In this document: positions 21,077 through 34,011 of the stretch, piece after piece | Layout: each line of letters starts with the position of its first letter | Numbering within the stretch: the first letter of the stretch is position 1 | Source of the DNA: Aaosphaeria pasadenensis | Taxonomy: Eukaryota; Ascomycota; Dothideomycetes; Pleosporales | Length of the DNA stretch: 64,000 nt | Reading direction: 5' to 3' | NCBI GenBank assembly: GCA_022813625.1 | Contig: JAKLMB010000014.1 | Location: 248,001-312,000 of the forward strand | Notes under the pieces: generated by a model | Told to the model about the DNA's origin: nothing | The model's database searches: none | The model's input: only the letters and a program-made list of their open reading frames with translations | Position numbers and translations under genes: made by a program

Positions 21077-22922
21077 ATCGTGATGATCGTAGTGGTGGTA
21101 GTAGTAGTTGGTAGTATCTTCGGAGTTGATAGGCTGATTCAACCACGATCAAAACACAAGTGTTGCAGATGGTACTTGAAAATGAGGGTCGCGACAACTT
21201 CCATCCCAGTACAAAGGCCCGCAAGAGACGGGGGTGTTAGACTAGAAGTGAATGGGGTGTTGAAACTGGTGTCTGTCAGGTACAGACAGACTGAGGTTTG
21301 AGTTTGATGTGTTGTATAGTACGGATGGAACAATTCGATGTGAACAATGGGATGAATGAGGTTGGAGAATCTTGTCGATTTCGATGGACAACAGTCGATG
21401 ACTATGTGTGAACGGTTGAATAATAGAAAATGGGGTCTTCACACACCAAGATAAGGCGGTCGCATGGACTTGCTCTTTCTGGAGACGGTCACGGGAGAGC
21501 GTCAGTGGCAGCGTACGAACCGACCCACTAAGTCATTCACCGTCTGGCGATACTGTGGGGTAGCGTGTTGCGTCGGCCCGATGTTCTATATCTTCATTGG
21601 CTGTTGCTGACCATCGAAAGCCACTAGATTCCAATCGCGTATTTCCTATCCGACTATTCAGGAGATTCGTCAGCGTCTAGCCTATGGTCCGCCATTAGCC
21701 CCTGTAATGTTTACGCCCCCCGAAACTATCAAGCTTTGTCCGGTGTTACCTACTGGGATTGCTATCTGGGATTCGTATCTTAGTCTAAGTTCAAAGATTG
21801 GCGATGATACAAGTAAATGACATCACGTTTAAGACAGGTCGAGGTTTACGACGTATATCTGGCCTGACATTTAAACTTATAGGCTTATCAACTGATAGAT
21901 AAGTGTTGGTGGCTGGATACACCGAATCCTTCACATCATCTATATTTTTCTATTGCGTACGTCTATTGTTGATTTTCTCAAGTATTAGGAATTACCTTGA
22001 AAGACTCAACATTGTCAATACAATATGTACGGCGTACACGGTCAGCAAATAAGAACAGCTATCCAGGCAACCTAACACCATAGTACGTACATATTACCGA
22101 GATGTCCTTTTCAGAATCATTTTGAATATGATGAGAATCCCAATCAAAAGGTACGAAGTCTCAACATTCAGTTATTCAAGTTGCTTGAATACTCGAAGGC
22201 ACCTCATTGTCTCTGGAACTACTACGCGATCGCTTGCTATAAGTGAAAACCTTCCATGGATGCGACGTGGATACAATTTGGTCGCCAAAATAGTACAGAC
22301 TCTGCAAGCTTTCGGTAAGACTGAAATGGTCTACTCATAAAATGTCTGGTCGAGTTACTAATTAGTGCACTGAAAATACATCGTTGGAAGGGAAACTTGC
22401 TATGATCTCATGCTAAAATGTGTTAGGAAATGTAAAAGAATGGTGTTTCAAGATCGACTCAGCATAGAGACTGTAGGTAGGACTTGCATATCAGGACTTT
22501 CATATCAGGACTCTAAGATAATTGATTTTGCAGTAAGAGGTCAATGCCTCTGTATAATTATGTTCAAGTATATGCTCATTGGAAATAGTGCCTACTATTC
22601 ACGTGCTTTCTGAACATCTTTGTCCTATGTTTCTTTCATTGTCACATCATGCTGAGATTTTGTATTCAATTATAGTGATGACTCACTTCACTTTAAAGCA
22701 ATCTCATACGATATCACCGTGGTGAAAAAGTGCTTGCCATGCCACAAAGAGTGTATTTTTTCCTAACAGCTGGATTCGTTTCATTACCTAAGAATATAAC
22801 AAAGCAGACGAACATTCCAACAATTGTAGCAATGAACCAACCCCAACGACTACTCTCTTCAACTGCTATACCCTCACGCCCAAATTCCATCAAGATGTCC
22901 TTCAGGTCTTGCTTTTCCACAT
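21077..22922. other. intergenic, AT-rich, nothing clear
   Basis: No recognisable gene. A short direct repeat, catatcaggact, lies near 22488-22511. On the - strand an open frame from 22920 down to 22714 has one hydrophobic segment (GWFIATIVGMFVCFVIFLG), but it is continuous with a frame overlapping the next gene and has no ATG of its own; I do not call it. Confidence 0.4.
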
Positions 22923-23414
22923 TTAGCAGCTGCAGCCACAGGAATTGTTTCCTGGCTTGCATCCCTTTCCGCAGTTTGCACTGAAGTTGCAATCGTTGTA
23001 ACTCCTGCATTGGAGCCAAGGGCCGCCTCCATCACCCGCCGCGGTCCAGCACCATTCGCCTGGCGAGCCGCAAGACTTCCAGCAGTATCCGCCACTGCAA
23101 CCCTCCCTACTGTTCCACTCGCATGCTTGCTGCTTCCTTTTGAAGATATCGGCGCCCTTCATGTTGGCCACGTCGCCTCGTGCATGGATACCCTCCTCTG
23201 GGCTGAGAGACTGCTCCTTGGCGGTGCGGTAGTTGTTTCCGAGGGGATGGTTCGCACAGTCACGATAGTTGGCGGGGTCTGCTCCTTCGGGGACCTGCTG
23301 AACTCCAAGATCTCCACACTTCTCGGTGAGAGCTGCAACTTCGTCTGGAGATCTTCCTGCAGCCACGCCCGTAAGCTGAAGGGCAAGAGCAACGAGGCCG
23401 ATCGTGAGCTTCAT
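22923..23414 (-). CDS. secreted cysteine-rich protein with Kex2-type site
   Basis: An unspliced CDS of 163 residues. Residues 1-20 (MKLTIGLVALALQLTGVAAG) form a clear signal peptide. A pro-region follows to KR at 92-93 (DIFKRKQQ), a likely Kex2 cleavage site. The remaining ~70 residues carry twelve of the fourteen cysteines and are rich in Gly, Trp and Asn (GYCWKSC, EWCWTA, CGCSC). The layout resembles small secreted proteins and effector candidates, but I cannot assign the family. A 48-nt intron in the 5' leader (23471-23424, gtgagt .. cgctaac .. ccacag) ends nine bases before the ATG. It stands alone, far from other genes on one side. Confidence 0.82.
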   Translation of the reverse strand: MKLTIGLVALALQLTGVAAGRSPDEVAALTEKCGDLGVQQVPEGADPANYRDCANHPLGNNYRTAKEQSLSPEEGIHARGDVANMKGADIFKRKQQACEWNSREGCSGGYCWKSCGSPGEWCWTAAGDGGGPWLQCRSYNDCNFSANCGKGCKPGNNSCGCSC

Positions 23415-23471
23415 GATTTCAATCTGTGGAATTGTTAGCGAGAAATGAAACCCGGAGAGATCTCCACTCAC

Positions 23472-26400
23472 TGAGATTGTGTGTTTGTACTTGAGAAGGC
23501 TTTGCGATGAAGTTTGAGCTGATGATACTGTTGGAACACCAGGAAACCAGAGGTTTATATACTTCACTGACGACCTCAAGTCGGTCCGTTTGTCTACTTC
23601 AATAGTTGCCCTCGCCGACTATTCTTGACCCAATCCAGCTATTGATTGTAATAGCTTTCTCGAAGGATCAAATCCTTCGGCGGCATCGAGTATCTCGTGG
23701 AACTCTGATGATGACGGTCTGCATGGCGAACTAGATTGTATACGGGGTATTGTCCTGGATAGGTGTTTATTTGGAGTATAAGCGGGTTTGTATCACCGTC
23801 AGATTCAATATTGTGCTGAGCCACGTGAGATATTTCCCTCACAAGTAAATAGTGGCCTGAGATTTCAGCTTCTTCAGCTGCAGATGTCACCGACTTGTAA
23901 AGTAGCACATGATGTATGTGAAGCTCAGAAATACTATTTTTCATGATCTTTTCTCCCAAATACACCGTTTTAACTGCTCTGGTCTATCCAGGCAAGGATC
24001 TCCATTGGCAATTCAGACGCAAACGGTGATGAATACATTATAGTTGTTTTGGTGAAGTCATCATGTTCAGAAACGCAGGGTCTGCGGCTGTAGAAGGATT
24101 TCCATAATCACCAATCAAACAACTGGATCTCCTTCCAACTCATCGCATCTGAACGTCGTCCAAGGTGCATCGGGATCTAGCGCCCAACAGCCCAGGAATT
24201 CTTTCAGTTAGGCTTGTGAAATGTAATGAGTGCATGCATACAAACGGCTGAATCCAGTGGTTGCCAACAAGAAATTAATCTATCAACTTAATATCGCATA
24301 TATGCTGATGGTTGGTGGAGCCCATCGGACCCACGGAAACGTTGAAAGGGAACCAGCTCGTACGTCTCGTCTGGTCTATTTTCCCATTAGATGGCTGCTC
24401 CTTCAGAAGTAGGGAAAATGTAAGGCGGACTTGGGGGCTTCCAAATCTTCCGCAGCCAGGAGATCATGGCTTCGGTTACGCTGCGATTCCCGTGTGCGCG
24501 AATCCTTTATGCAGGTCTCACGACCTAGACCTGCAAAGTCAGTCGTGTATAGTGCGATACCCCACAATAAAGAACGGATTTGTACATACAAAAGGGCCGA
24601 ACCGTTCTTAGCTTCATATGAGCAAACGTTGTAATGTTTCGAATTTATCCGTCTGGGCACGCGAGACCATTGTCTGCAAGGGGTAGTTTGACTCCAAATC
24701 ACTTATAATTCTGACACCTCAAAGCAGTACCTTGTCGAGTCACGATGTACACGGATTATTGAGCGTAGAAGGATCAGGTAGATTTTGGAAACACGAGGAT
24801 TCGGATATTCCAAGGTCAAAGCTATAGTACACACTTTGATTGCGTTGGGACAACTGCACTCTGGGAAAGAGTTTGATAAAGGGCTCAAAATCTTTCGATA
24901 GGAGACGCAGTAGTTGGAAGCATAATGAGTTTCTGCTCAAACAGGTCGTTTTAGGCAGTTGCGGTAAGTTTACTTCACTATCTGAAGTTGTCTTACAGAG
25001 AGCACTGACAGTTTCCGTAAGGAACAACTCCTTCTAATCTAATTCAAGCTTCGCGTAACCAATCCTTGCCTTAGTGTCTACGTAGTGCGTCCACGTAGTA
25101 ATCCAAGACGTCGATTATTACAATGCCCATTCACTGTCAAGAGTAGTAGTCATTATTGTGAGCGACTTCAGCGTGCGACTACTGGGTCAACGCTGACAGA
25201 AGTATGTATTGGCGCTTCAACTTGCCTTTATTGATCTATCATGTACTACACCTTTTGCCCAGTGAAGTTGCTGCAGAAGTTGACATTGGCGGAAGCCCAT
25301 ATAGGAAGGCGTTAATGAAGCATTGACACCACACTCGTGAAAATGAATTCCGAAGGATCATTGTGAACGGGCATACAAAGTCAGACAACTTGTTAGGTAA
25401 AAGACATCTATTACTTGGCACTAAAATTATCGAACATTGTATGTTGGTCAGGCGGCTGGTCATTGTCGGCGCATAGACGAACGATGATAGCTTGCTGAGT
25501 TAGACGCACAGTCCTGAATAAACAAATGGCTTGCAATGAAACACAGGAATACTATTATGATTGTACGTTCATAGGGACGCATAACTGGTCACTGTAAGGT
25601 CAGAATTTTATTGCAACTTTCAAGGTGACCTTTGATAGCGAAACCACCTGCTCGTGTGTAGACGTCAATCCCAGATTTAGCTCACTTGATGAAGCTATTC
25701 TTGCCGGAACTATCTATCTGCTGATACTGCCAATTTTTATACTACCCAAACAATTATACGTAGTGATTCGTTGCGCAGTCTTTGGCAGTATGTGATTGGT
25801 CATCATCTCAAGGAGTGGCCTGGGTCGCTGCTTGGACGTTGTCACGCATCAAATCAATCAATTATGCTTTGACATGTTTGACCTAAAAGTTGTCTCTCGC
25901 TGCTACTTTGAGGGCTGATATAGACCTGGCAGGTCTGTCACTGGCACTATGGCTCTGGAAAGATAATGAATGGATCATCCAATGTGACATCATCTGTTAC
26001 TACGCCCTGATCACGTGTTTCCGGTAATAGTAAGATTTATAGGCATGAACTCGTATAAAGTGGCTGGGATTAGCGCTTCGTATAACTGCTAATTTTTCGA
26101 TTTCGAAAGCACTTGTTGGCAGACATTGAAGGACATCCCAGCGAGCTTGATAGAAGTATTTTGGCACCCCTTTGTCCTGTATCGTAACAATACGTTCAGC
26201 AGTACTGTAGAAAATAAATCTGAAGATGGGAATAGGAAAAAAAGGTTATTCTCGTATGCCTTTCGAAATGAAATGATTGACCATCGAGAGTACCATCGCG
26301 CTACATCTGCTCATATCGCCCGCCAGTGGCCCTCTTCTTACCGTTCCATTGCCATTGTCATATCTTATGCTGTGACCTTCAGGCTTTGGAATGTGGGCAG

Positions 26401-27388
26401 GTAGGCTAATAGACGGAAGTGAAACCAGTTCTGCAAATCATGTTTGACAAAATAATCCTTAACATTTGAACTCAAGGAACACGAACCTTTGTTTAATTCG
26501 ATAAGGGTGGGATACTTAAAGAGCGACACGTACAAATCTGAATCTCATCGGATTGCTTCCTAAGATTAAGCGCGCTTTTGCACACTGTTAGCTGTCCTGT
26601 CCATAACAAAATATATACGACTTGCTAATTGTCCAAGACCGACTCCGACTTTGCGTTGAACCATCTCAATACCAAAGGTTGGTTCACAATGAATCATAGC
26701 AGTCGCGCGAAGTGTGACAAACCCATACTCAAATCCTCAGCCTTAGGCATTCCACAAAGGCGCCACCAGCGCCAAATGCCTCCCGATTGATCCCCCACAA
26801 TCTGCCAGCGGGGTTCCGCCACAGTTTGTGGTCAGCTTGCTGTCGAATGTCCATTCCTTATTCGGTAACGATCCCATCGTTCCGAATCCTTCAACAGCAT
26901 AGGAATTTCCTCGCGCTATCTGGGGCATTCCGAGTTTCTGGATATTCTCCATTGACGGTTTCGCTTATGCATTAGTGTTTGTTCCTGATATGAATGCAAT
27001 TCCTACGAAGATTTTACACCTAACATAAGAGAACAGAGGGAATATAACTTGAGTTCTTGTGTGTTGCTCGTAGAAAAAGCACTGTTAAGGCTTGATAGTT
27101 TCCGCCCCCACAGAAGGATGAAGCACACAATCTGCATCACCAAAGCCACCCCGCCAATCACAACGTGACCGCGTGGCAGGGTGGCACAATAGCACAGCCT
27201 TTTCCTCGCACCTCTCCATCTGCACACAAACTCGTTGATCAAGCTGACAGAAAGCTGTGACGCGGGAAGCCTTACTTCCCCTTCATGTAGCCTTGCATCT
27301 TTCGAAATGGAATATTTGCATCCGGCTTCCGCCTGTCTTCCAGGCTGAAGCACACTGCAACAATTGCTAACTTCCTCTTCCGTCTTGT
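23472..27388. other. 3.9-kb gene-poor stretch
   Basis: AT-rich overall. I found no frame with coding character and no set of splice sites joining frames into a protein. It contains the upstream regions of the secreted protein gene and of the membrane protein gene at 27389. No repeat family was obvious by eye; decayed transposon sequence cannot be excluded. Confidence 0.45.
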
Positions 27389-28816
27389 ATGGCTTCAGCA
27401 ACCGATTTACCTCCGGGGAATTCCTGGGTGCAATACGATGGGAAGAACATCACTCTACACAGCGGATGGGTTGGCGGATCGGACAATCGGGGATCCATGG
27501 ACATCCTATGGTCATGTCTACTCACGATGGTACTTTCCAGCTGGTCGATCCTCTGTCTCAACATTCCCGCCGAGAACGACTCGCTGATGCGGCAACTATG
27601 GCGCAAATTCCTGTGGACGCTGATGACGCTCATGGGCCCCGAAGTCGTATGCCAGCGCGCCTTCGGCGAATGGCTCGTCGCTCGACGCTGGACCAAAGAG
27701 TTCAAAAAGTCGAAGCTGGAAGGATGGTCAATGACGCATAGTTTCTACGCCAACATGGGCGGCATTGTACTGGTGCCTCGAGACGAGAAACCGTTTCCGA
27801 TCAACGCCGCGCAGCTGCATTTTCTCGTTCGAAATCAATATATCGAATACGTGCCCATTACGAAGAAGGCGATATTGGATAAGAATAAGGTCAGCGGGTT
27901 GCTACGATTCTTAATTCTCGGGCAGACGCTGTGGTTCTGTCTGAATTGCTTCGCGCGCCTGTACGAACGTATATCTCTCACTACGCTAGAGCTGTCGACG
28001 CTGGCATTTATACCCTCCGCGATGGGGACGTTGTACTTTTGGTACAACAAGCCGATGGACGTGGAAAGCTGGGTGACGATCCCACTTGGAGAGCACACCA
28101 GCATTGCAGACATCCGCGCGAACGAAGGCCAGACGGATATCGCGTGGAAGGAAACACCGTTGGAGTTCGTCAGCCAGGAGACAGAGTGGCCATGGAACAA
28201 ACACTGGTACTACGGGCTGACATTCATCGAGAAGGTGATGAAGATGAAGTGGGCGGTCTTGAAACCAAAGTCCCGACCTATCGAGCGCATCCGCGACGAT
28301 TACTGGCCCAAACCTACACTGAAGACTTTGCCTGTTCTTATGTTCTTTCACATGTCGTATGCGGTTATCTTGGTGGCCGGTTGGAATCTCCACTTGCCGA
28401 CTGCGACTGAACTTCTATTGTGGCGGATCGCCTGTCTGATTCAACTCGGTACAATCATGTCCGCTTGGTTCACCATGCCATTCCAGATTGCGGACGAAAC
28501 CCCAAAGATACTACTGAAGTTCGAGGCATTCTGCGCAAAGTTCCAGTGGCGACCGAAAAAGAAATCGAAGGCCTGGGAACGCTGGGACCGATGGGTTCTT
28601 CCCATCAACGAGAAGATGGAGCGTATTCGGACGTTGAATGGAGACGGGCCGAATGAGAGGTCCTCGGTGAAATCCCTCATACTGTACCAGATCACGTGGC
28701 TGGTGTACTTGTTCGCGAGGATGTACATCATTGTGGAGGATGTTATTTCGCTGAGGGCTATGCCACCGGATGCGTTCAAGTCGGTCACTTGGCTAGAGGT
28801 CCTTCCACATATTTAG
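27389..28816 (+). CDS. uncharacterised fungal multi-span membrane protein
   Basis: A single exon of 475 residues. The N-terminal stretch GWVGGSDNRGSMDILWSCL, followed by a hydrophobic segment with a Trp-Ser-Cys motif, is a signature I recognise from a large family of uncharacterised membrane proteins in filamentous fungi. About six hydrophobic segments are spread along the protein, with a long hydrophilic part (residues ~100-180) between them. The centre has FYANMGGIVLV and FLVRNQYIEY. Function unknown. It is convergent with the hydrolase gene, only 110 bp away. Confidence 0.82.
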   Translation: MASATDLPPGNSWVQYDGKNITLHSGWVGGSDNRGSMDILWSCLLTMVLSSWSILCLNIPAENDSLMRQLWRKFLWTLMTLMGPEVVCQRAFGEWLVARRWTKEFKKSKLEGWSMTHSFYANMGGIVLVPRDEKPFPINAAQLHFLVRNQYIEYVPITKKAILDKNKVSGLLRFLILGQTLWFCLNCFARLYERISLTTLELSTLAFIPSAMGTLYFWYNKPMDVESWVTIPLGEHTSIADIRANEGQTDIAWKETPLEFVSQETEWPWNKHWYYGLTFIEKVMKMKWAVLKPKSRPIERIRDDYWPKPTLKTLPVLMFFHMSYAVILVAGWNLHLPTATELLLWRIACLIQLGTIMSAWFTMPFQIADETPKILLKFEAFCAKFQWRPKKKSKAWERWDRWVLPINEKMERIRTLNGDGPNERSSVKSLILYQITWLVYLFARMYIIVEDVISLRAMPPDAFKSVTWLEVLPHI

Positions 28817-28926
28817 TGTGTTAGAACACGCGTAGAGTTTAGAAGCTTATGATAAATGATGTCTATAGATTTAATGATGACACAGGTTTGGTATATCCTA
28901 ATCTATGCAACCTTCGAGATGAGAGT

Positions 28927-30477
28927 TCAGGACCTCTGACGTAATTCCTTCTCCAAAAGTATCCTGCGATCCCTTTGCTCAACTAGAAGCTCGTCGACCA
29001 CATCCTCATCCACTTCCTTCGCCAATTCTGCCAGCGGAATCTTCTTCACAACGTTGAACCTGGTCGTCCAAGTTGCATAGTCTTGCTCAGCGACCGTTCC
29101 ATTGACAGCATCGCGACAAAACTTGCCCCAGTTCTTGAGAGATCGCCTTCCCTGCCAGCTCCATCGCATCATCTGGAAACAATGCGGCATTCCTTCGTAG
29201 CCATCAAAGACTACTTTCGCACCACCAGCATTCAATCGTCTCGCAAACACTTCCGCCTCGTCTTGCATTAGTTCCCAGCCAACATTCACGAAGACAGGTG
29301 GCGCGCCTTCCCAGTCGCTAGGTTTAGCAGCCACTGGACTGACAAGAGGATGTATCACCAGTTTAGATTCGCAATACGTTTCAATACGTGGCGGGTTGGC
29401 CGGCCAGATAGCATCAGGTGGGAATTCGGGACAAGGTATGCCATGTGTGGGAGGAGACGCGAGAATATCCCATTGGGCATTCCGATAAACGGAGGGGAAT
29501 GATCGAGAAACGTCAAGATATGGTGATACGACGGTCAACCCGGCAACAGGAGGCAGTGGCTTTCCGCTTGGGTCATTCGTCGATCCAGTGATATCTACGT
29601 CCTTGCCATGAAACCGGATGTGGGTTACATTTAGCCGTCGCAGCGTCATCAGAAGCAGCATTAAGGAGCTTCCTAAGCTTGCACCGGAAGAGTCACCAGC
29701 AATGAGTATGCGCGAAGGTGAGACTGGCTGGTGAAAGGCTCCAGGCGGGGGAGAGAGCAGGGAGAGATAGGCGACAAATGCATCTTGAAGAGCTGCTGGG
29801 AAGGCATGCTGGGGCGAAAGTCGAAAACGAACTGATAGACAACGACCTTTGCATTCCTTGGCCAGAAATGGAGTCGTCAGTCGGTGGGAAGATGGATCCA
29901 TCAAACTTGTATTTGTCAGATTACGATTTAGTCAGAGGTGGATGAACACCTACCAGAAAGCGCCACCATGGAAGAATAGTATGGTTGGTGAATCGACGCC
30001 GATCTCATCCATCATCTTTTCATAATGCTCCTTCTCAGACAGATTTGGTCGCGGTTGAAAGAAGAAGGCTCCTGAGCGATAACCCGTCCATTCGGCTTCG
30101 ACAGAAGCGACTTCAGACGCGATTTCATTGCTGATTCCATTTCCCAAATGTCGAATGGCTTTCGTCACTGCTTCCTTGACTCCCAAAACATTTTCCTCAC
30201 CATCTGAGTAATCTTCCGGTTTTGGGAATGCAACTTTCGATATCCACATGGGACCCCATATTCCAAAGTCCGTATTCCACTGGCCCTGCGCTTTGAGGAT
30301 CGAAGCTGGTGTCCCTAATATTGGGCGCGAAAAGATCACAATAATGTTGGTGATGAAATCTTGGGGCCATTTTCGATCAAATGAGAAAATTCGTAGCAAA
30401 GCGACGCCCACCGCCACGACGATACGGGGTAGTTCTGGAATAACTGCTCTCAGCACACCTAGTGGGCTGATATCCAT
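28927..30477 (-). CDS. alpha/beta hydrolase, hormone-sensitive-lipase type
   Basis: Exons 30477-29954 and 29905-28927 encode 500 residues. The 48-nt intron (gtaggt .. ctgac .. acaag) splits the codon of Cys175, joining HGGAF to CLMDPSSHR. The oxyanion motif HGG is at 170-172 and the nucleophile is Ser247 in GDSSG; the acid Asp is probably in LMQDEAEVF and the His in GMPHCFQ. The N-terminal ~35 residues are hydrophobic and may anchor the protein to a membrane. The family hydrolyses short- to medium-chain esters or acylglycerols. I used the first in-frame ATG; the frame is open upstream but without ATG. Confidence 0.87.
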
Positions 30478-31263
30478 GATTACTGATGCCAAAAAGCCAA
30501 CAACCGTAAAAAATAATCGCCGTAAACACAACAACTGATCGAACGACGAAAATTCGCAAATGAATGAGCAAGAGATGTAGAGAAGACTATGTGAGAGTAA
30601 TCCGGGAACCGAAAGGTCGCCTATCGAGAGAGTTGCATGCCCATGAGCAGGCGCCTACAGGCCTTGGCGAGACACAGCCAGCGCCAGCCTTGTGCTCTTC
30701 ACATCTGACCGCGCCACCACCTTGTACTGTTGGACACGTCAGGCGTACAGCCTGGCTGCGCGCATGCCTGGCCGGTCTAGAAAATGGGGTCCCAAAGGTA
30801 CGAGTATCAGCCTGGGGTTTGATAACACGCACCTTTCGACATGTGTGCCCTGAATCATGATGTCATGGATGTTTTAAAGTAGCTAGACCACTTAGCGAAT
30901 GCATCGTAACATTAGTTGTCCATTTAGGTAGATATGACTGCTTCAAGCCAATGCGCAGCGAAGGGCAAATGCACACGTGGGGACGTGAATGCTGAACGTT
31001 TGAGGGAGGGTTTTGTTGAGTGCCAACCAAAGCCACCATACACGTGCAGTCTGCTAACCCCATCGAGTACTGTACAACTTCCAGAACGGGATATATGACA
31101 TGATATTTTCACATGTTCCATCAAAGTGCGAACAATAAAGTAGGCAGCGAGGTATCAACCAGGCATCGTATTCATTCAAGGGGTATATGTGTGTACTTCT
31201 GTAGAAGCTAATCTCGCTACTAACATATAAGGGGCCGTTGACAGAAACGTATTGCAAGATCTC
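30478..31263. other. intergenic, nothing seen
   Basis: It lies between the hydrolase start and the potassium transporter stop. Short frames only. Confidence 0.45.
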
Positions 31264-34011
31264 CTAAACATCCTTCACAAATCCAACTTCAATGACACGG
31301 TCACGGTCAAGATCCAAACTAGCGATCTTCGTCCTGCTGTTATCGCGAATGAACAAAAACGCATTGACCAGCGCCTTGCGTACGAAATTCGAACTCGTCC
31401 TGACCTTCATCTGTTCCTTACCCATAATATACAAGATCTCATGGTTGAACGCGCGCTCGAGCGCAGTGAGTCTTGCAGTCGTGCTCGTAGCGCTCATAGT
31501 CGGCGTAGGCGCCTGTCTCGCGCTTGGTTCCGACGGATGCACCGAGCTGTCCTTCTCTACCACAGACAACTTCGCGTTAAGTTTGTTAATATCGGTGGTC
31601 GCACCTACATCGGTGCCAGTGCTGGTCGGTGCAGATTGGCGCTCGCCCTCGCGATCGAGCGCGCGGCTGATGATGTGGTTGCGCACTTTGTCGTAGATGA
31701 GAGAGGCGAGGTCGGGCGTGATGACTTCGTCCATGTAGCCGTGGCGGACGACGAGTCGGTAGCAGTTTGGAATCGCGAGACGCGAGACGTGGTAGCGGTT
31801 CTCGTAGTCTACTGATGGCACTTCCAAGGGACGGAGGTGGAAGAAAACGATGACTTCGGGGGCACTGACGAGCTTGCGCACGAACTGGCTGAAGACGATG
31901 GGAGTGGTTTCGCCGGCTTTGTCGAAGAAGATTCCGAAGCCTTCGATGGAACTTAGATTCTTGCCGCCGTATTGTTCCGTCAGTTGGAGGTTATTGTCGT
32001 CGAGAGTCTTGACGAAATGTGTCGTAGGGAAGCGATCTTCTGCCTCAGCGAACCACTGCTGTTCTTTGCCAAATCTCCAGAGAATGAAGATGGAGGCAAG
32101 TATTGTGGCTAGTAGGATCGTGAACCATGCGCCATCTGGCACCTTGGTGAGTGCGGAGGATAGGAATGCGCCGTCCATACAAGACACCACCAACCAAGGC
32201 AGAAAGACAAAGTACGGCTTGATCTGCCAGACGAGAATAGCAACAAGAGTGACCATGCAGGTATCAAAGAATGTGACAAACATGACACAAACACCGTATG
32301 CATTTCCGAGAGATGTAGTGTTGTTGTAGACTGCGGCCACGACGACTGTACCGACCATGAGCAGCCAGTTGACCGCAGGTACATAGAGTTGGCCATGATG
32401 GGTCTTGGAGGTATGCACTACCCGGATTTGAGGGAAGTATGAAAGCTTCATGATTTGCGCCAATAGCTAGTGAGGTTAGCTGGTACCCTCAGAAGTAAGA
32501 GATCGCACATACTTGGAACGTTGCCGTAATCATGGCTTGGGACGCAACAATTGCTGCAGCGATAGCTATAATCAACGAAGGAATGAGCCATCCCTTTGGT
32601 GCGCAGTTATAAAATGGGTTTGAGTATGCATCGGGATGCTCGCTGATGTACGCAGCCTGGCCTGAAAGTTGAAATGTAAAGTTAGCGCATGTTCACAAAA
32701 GAGGTTACCAACTGAATACTGACCTGTGTATGCAAGAAGAAGGCATGGGTAGGCGTAACCAAGCCAACTAATCTGGATAGCCTGTCGACTGAAGGCTCCA
32801 ATGTCGGCAAACAAGGCCTCGACACCAGTGAACGCGAGTAAGATACCCCCGAGACTGCGCCAGCCTTCATACTTGTTGCGTATCAGATAGTCGAACGCGT
32901 AGTATGGGTTGAAGGCTTTCAAAATGGAGTGGTCGTAGCTGGCTGCATCAGTTGCGCGTCCCACCAAGTTGCCCTGTCTTCTTACCGTGCGAGATTGTAG
33001 ATTCCGAAACCAGCGTTCAACGCCAGCCAAACCATGACGACTGGAGAGAAGACAATTGTAATCTTAGAGATTCCAAGCGGTTGTAATACGAAGAGAAGGA
33101 TGAGAATAGCGCACGTTACGCCAACGATCGTTGACTTTGAAATGTCTGGCTTCACAACGCTGAGACCTTGAACAGCACCCAGTACTGATTGTGCGGGTGT
33201 TAAAACACCATCGGCCATTACCATGGACACTGCCAAAACACCGATAGTCTTCAAAAGACCCTTGAAGAACTTGGTCTTCTCGATTGTAGAACGTACGGTC
33301 TTCGTGGATCGGCTCAAGTCGTTTGTTAATTGGCGTTCCATTCCTGAGATCGTATTAGTGAGGTAAGCACAGTATGGCACGCATAGTCTTACGAATCATC
33401 GTGGCCTCTCGGGGATCTCTGTTGGCGATCTTGGCCTGAACTTTGTTAGTGTTGCGTATGAGATAGTGAACAGGCTGGACTTGCATAACGTGACAGCAAA
33501 GAGTACGTCGAAAAGGTACCACCTTCTCCATTGTTGTCGGCATGAAGAATGATGAGCACATATTTCACCGTCACCATCAACGTGATCGCCCAAAGAATGA
33601 GCGATAATGCTCCCAGCAAGTTCTGCCGATCGGGTGCCTCTGTGAAAGTGGACGAGAAGACGTAGAGAGGAGAGGTTCCAATGTCACCATAGATGACTCC
33701 AGTAGCCTGGTATGCAAGGAGGAACAACTGAGCGATATTGAATGTCTGCGAGGTGTTAGGTAACAGATATCCGCATGGGGGAGTGCAGTGAGGCATTTTC
33801 GTACCTGTCTGCGTTTAAAATCCCCCTCATTCCTCAAGCCAGCATCTTCGTCTTCTGCATTTTCGAGCTCTCCAGCCTTGAAGGCTTCGAAAGAACTTCT
33901 CGCTTTAAGTGATCTGGTTCTGCTTCGAAGCGGTACCACCCCACCAATGCCGTGAGTATCAACCGATCGCCTTGGTCGCTGTGTGTCAGCAAATTGTATT
34001 GTTGGATCCAT
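31264..34011 (-). CDS. HAK/KUP-family potassium transporter
   Basis: Seven exons: 34011-33805, 33745-33485, 33435-33393, 33343-32986, 32938-32724, 32661-32513 and 32466-31264, giving 811 residues. All phases close. The signature GVIYGDIGTSPLYV comes early in the membrane domain, which has about twelve hydrophobic segments, among them MVMADGVLTPAQSVLGAVQG and ALNAGFGIYN. A hydrophilic C-terminal domain of ~300 residues follows. The family imports K+ at high affinity across the plasma membrane, usually with H+ or Na+. Exon 3 is only 43 nt. Intron 2 has a GC donor (gcaagt) with a normal ctaac branch and cag acceptor; no GT donor there keeps the conserved SRYAKIANRDPREA. Confidence 0.94.

Noticed and set aside
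22714..23019. - strand frame with one membrane segment beside the secreted cysteine-rich gene
   Set aside because: It overlaps the secreted-protein exon in another frame and has no start of its own in the non-overlapping part; too weak to call.
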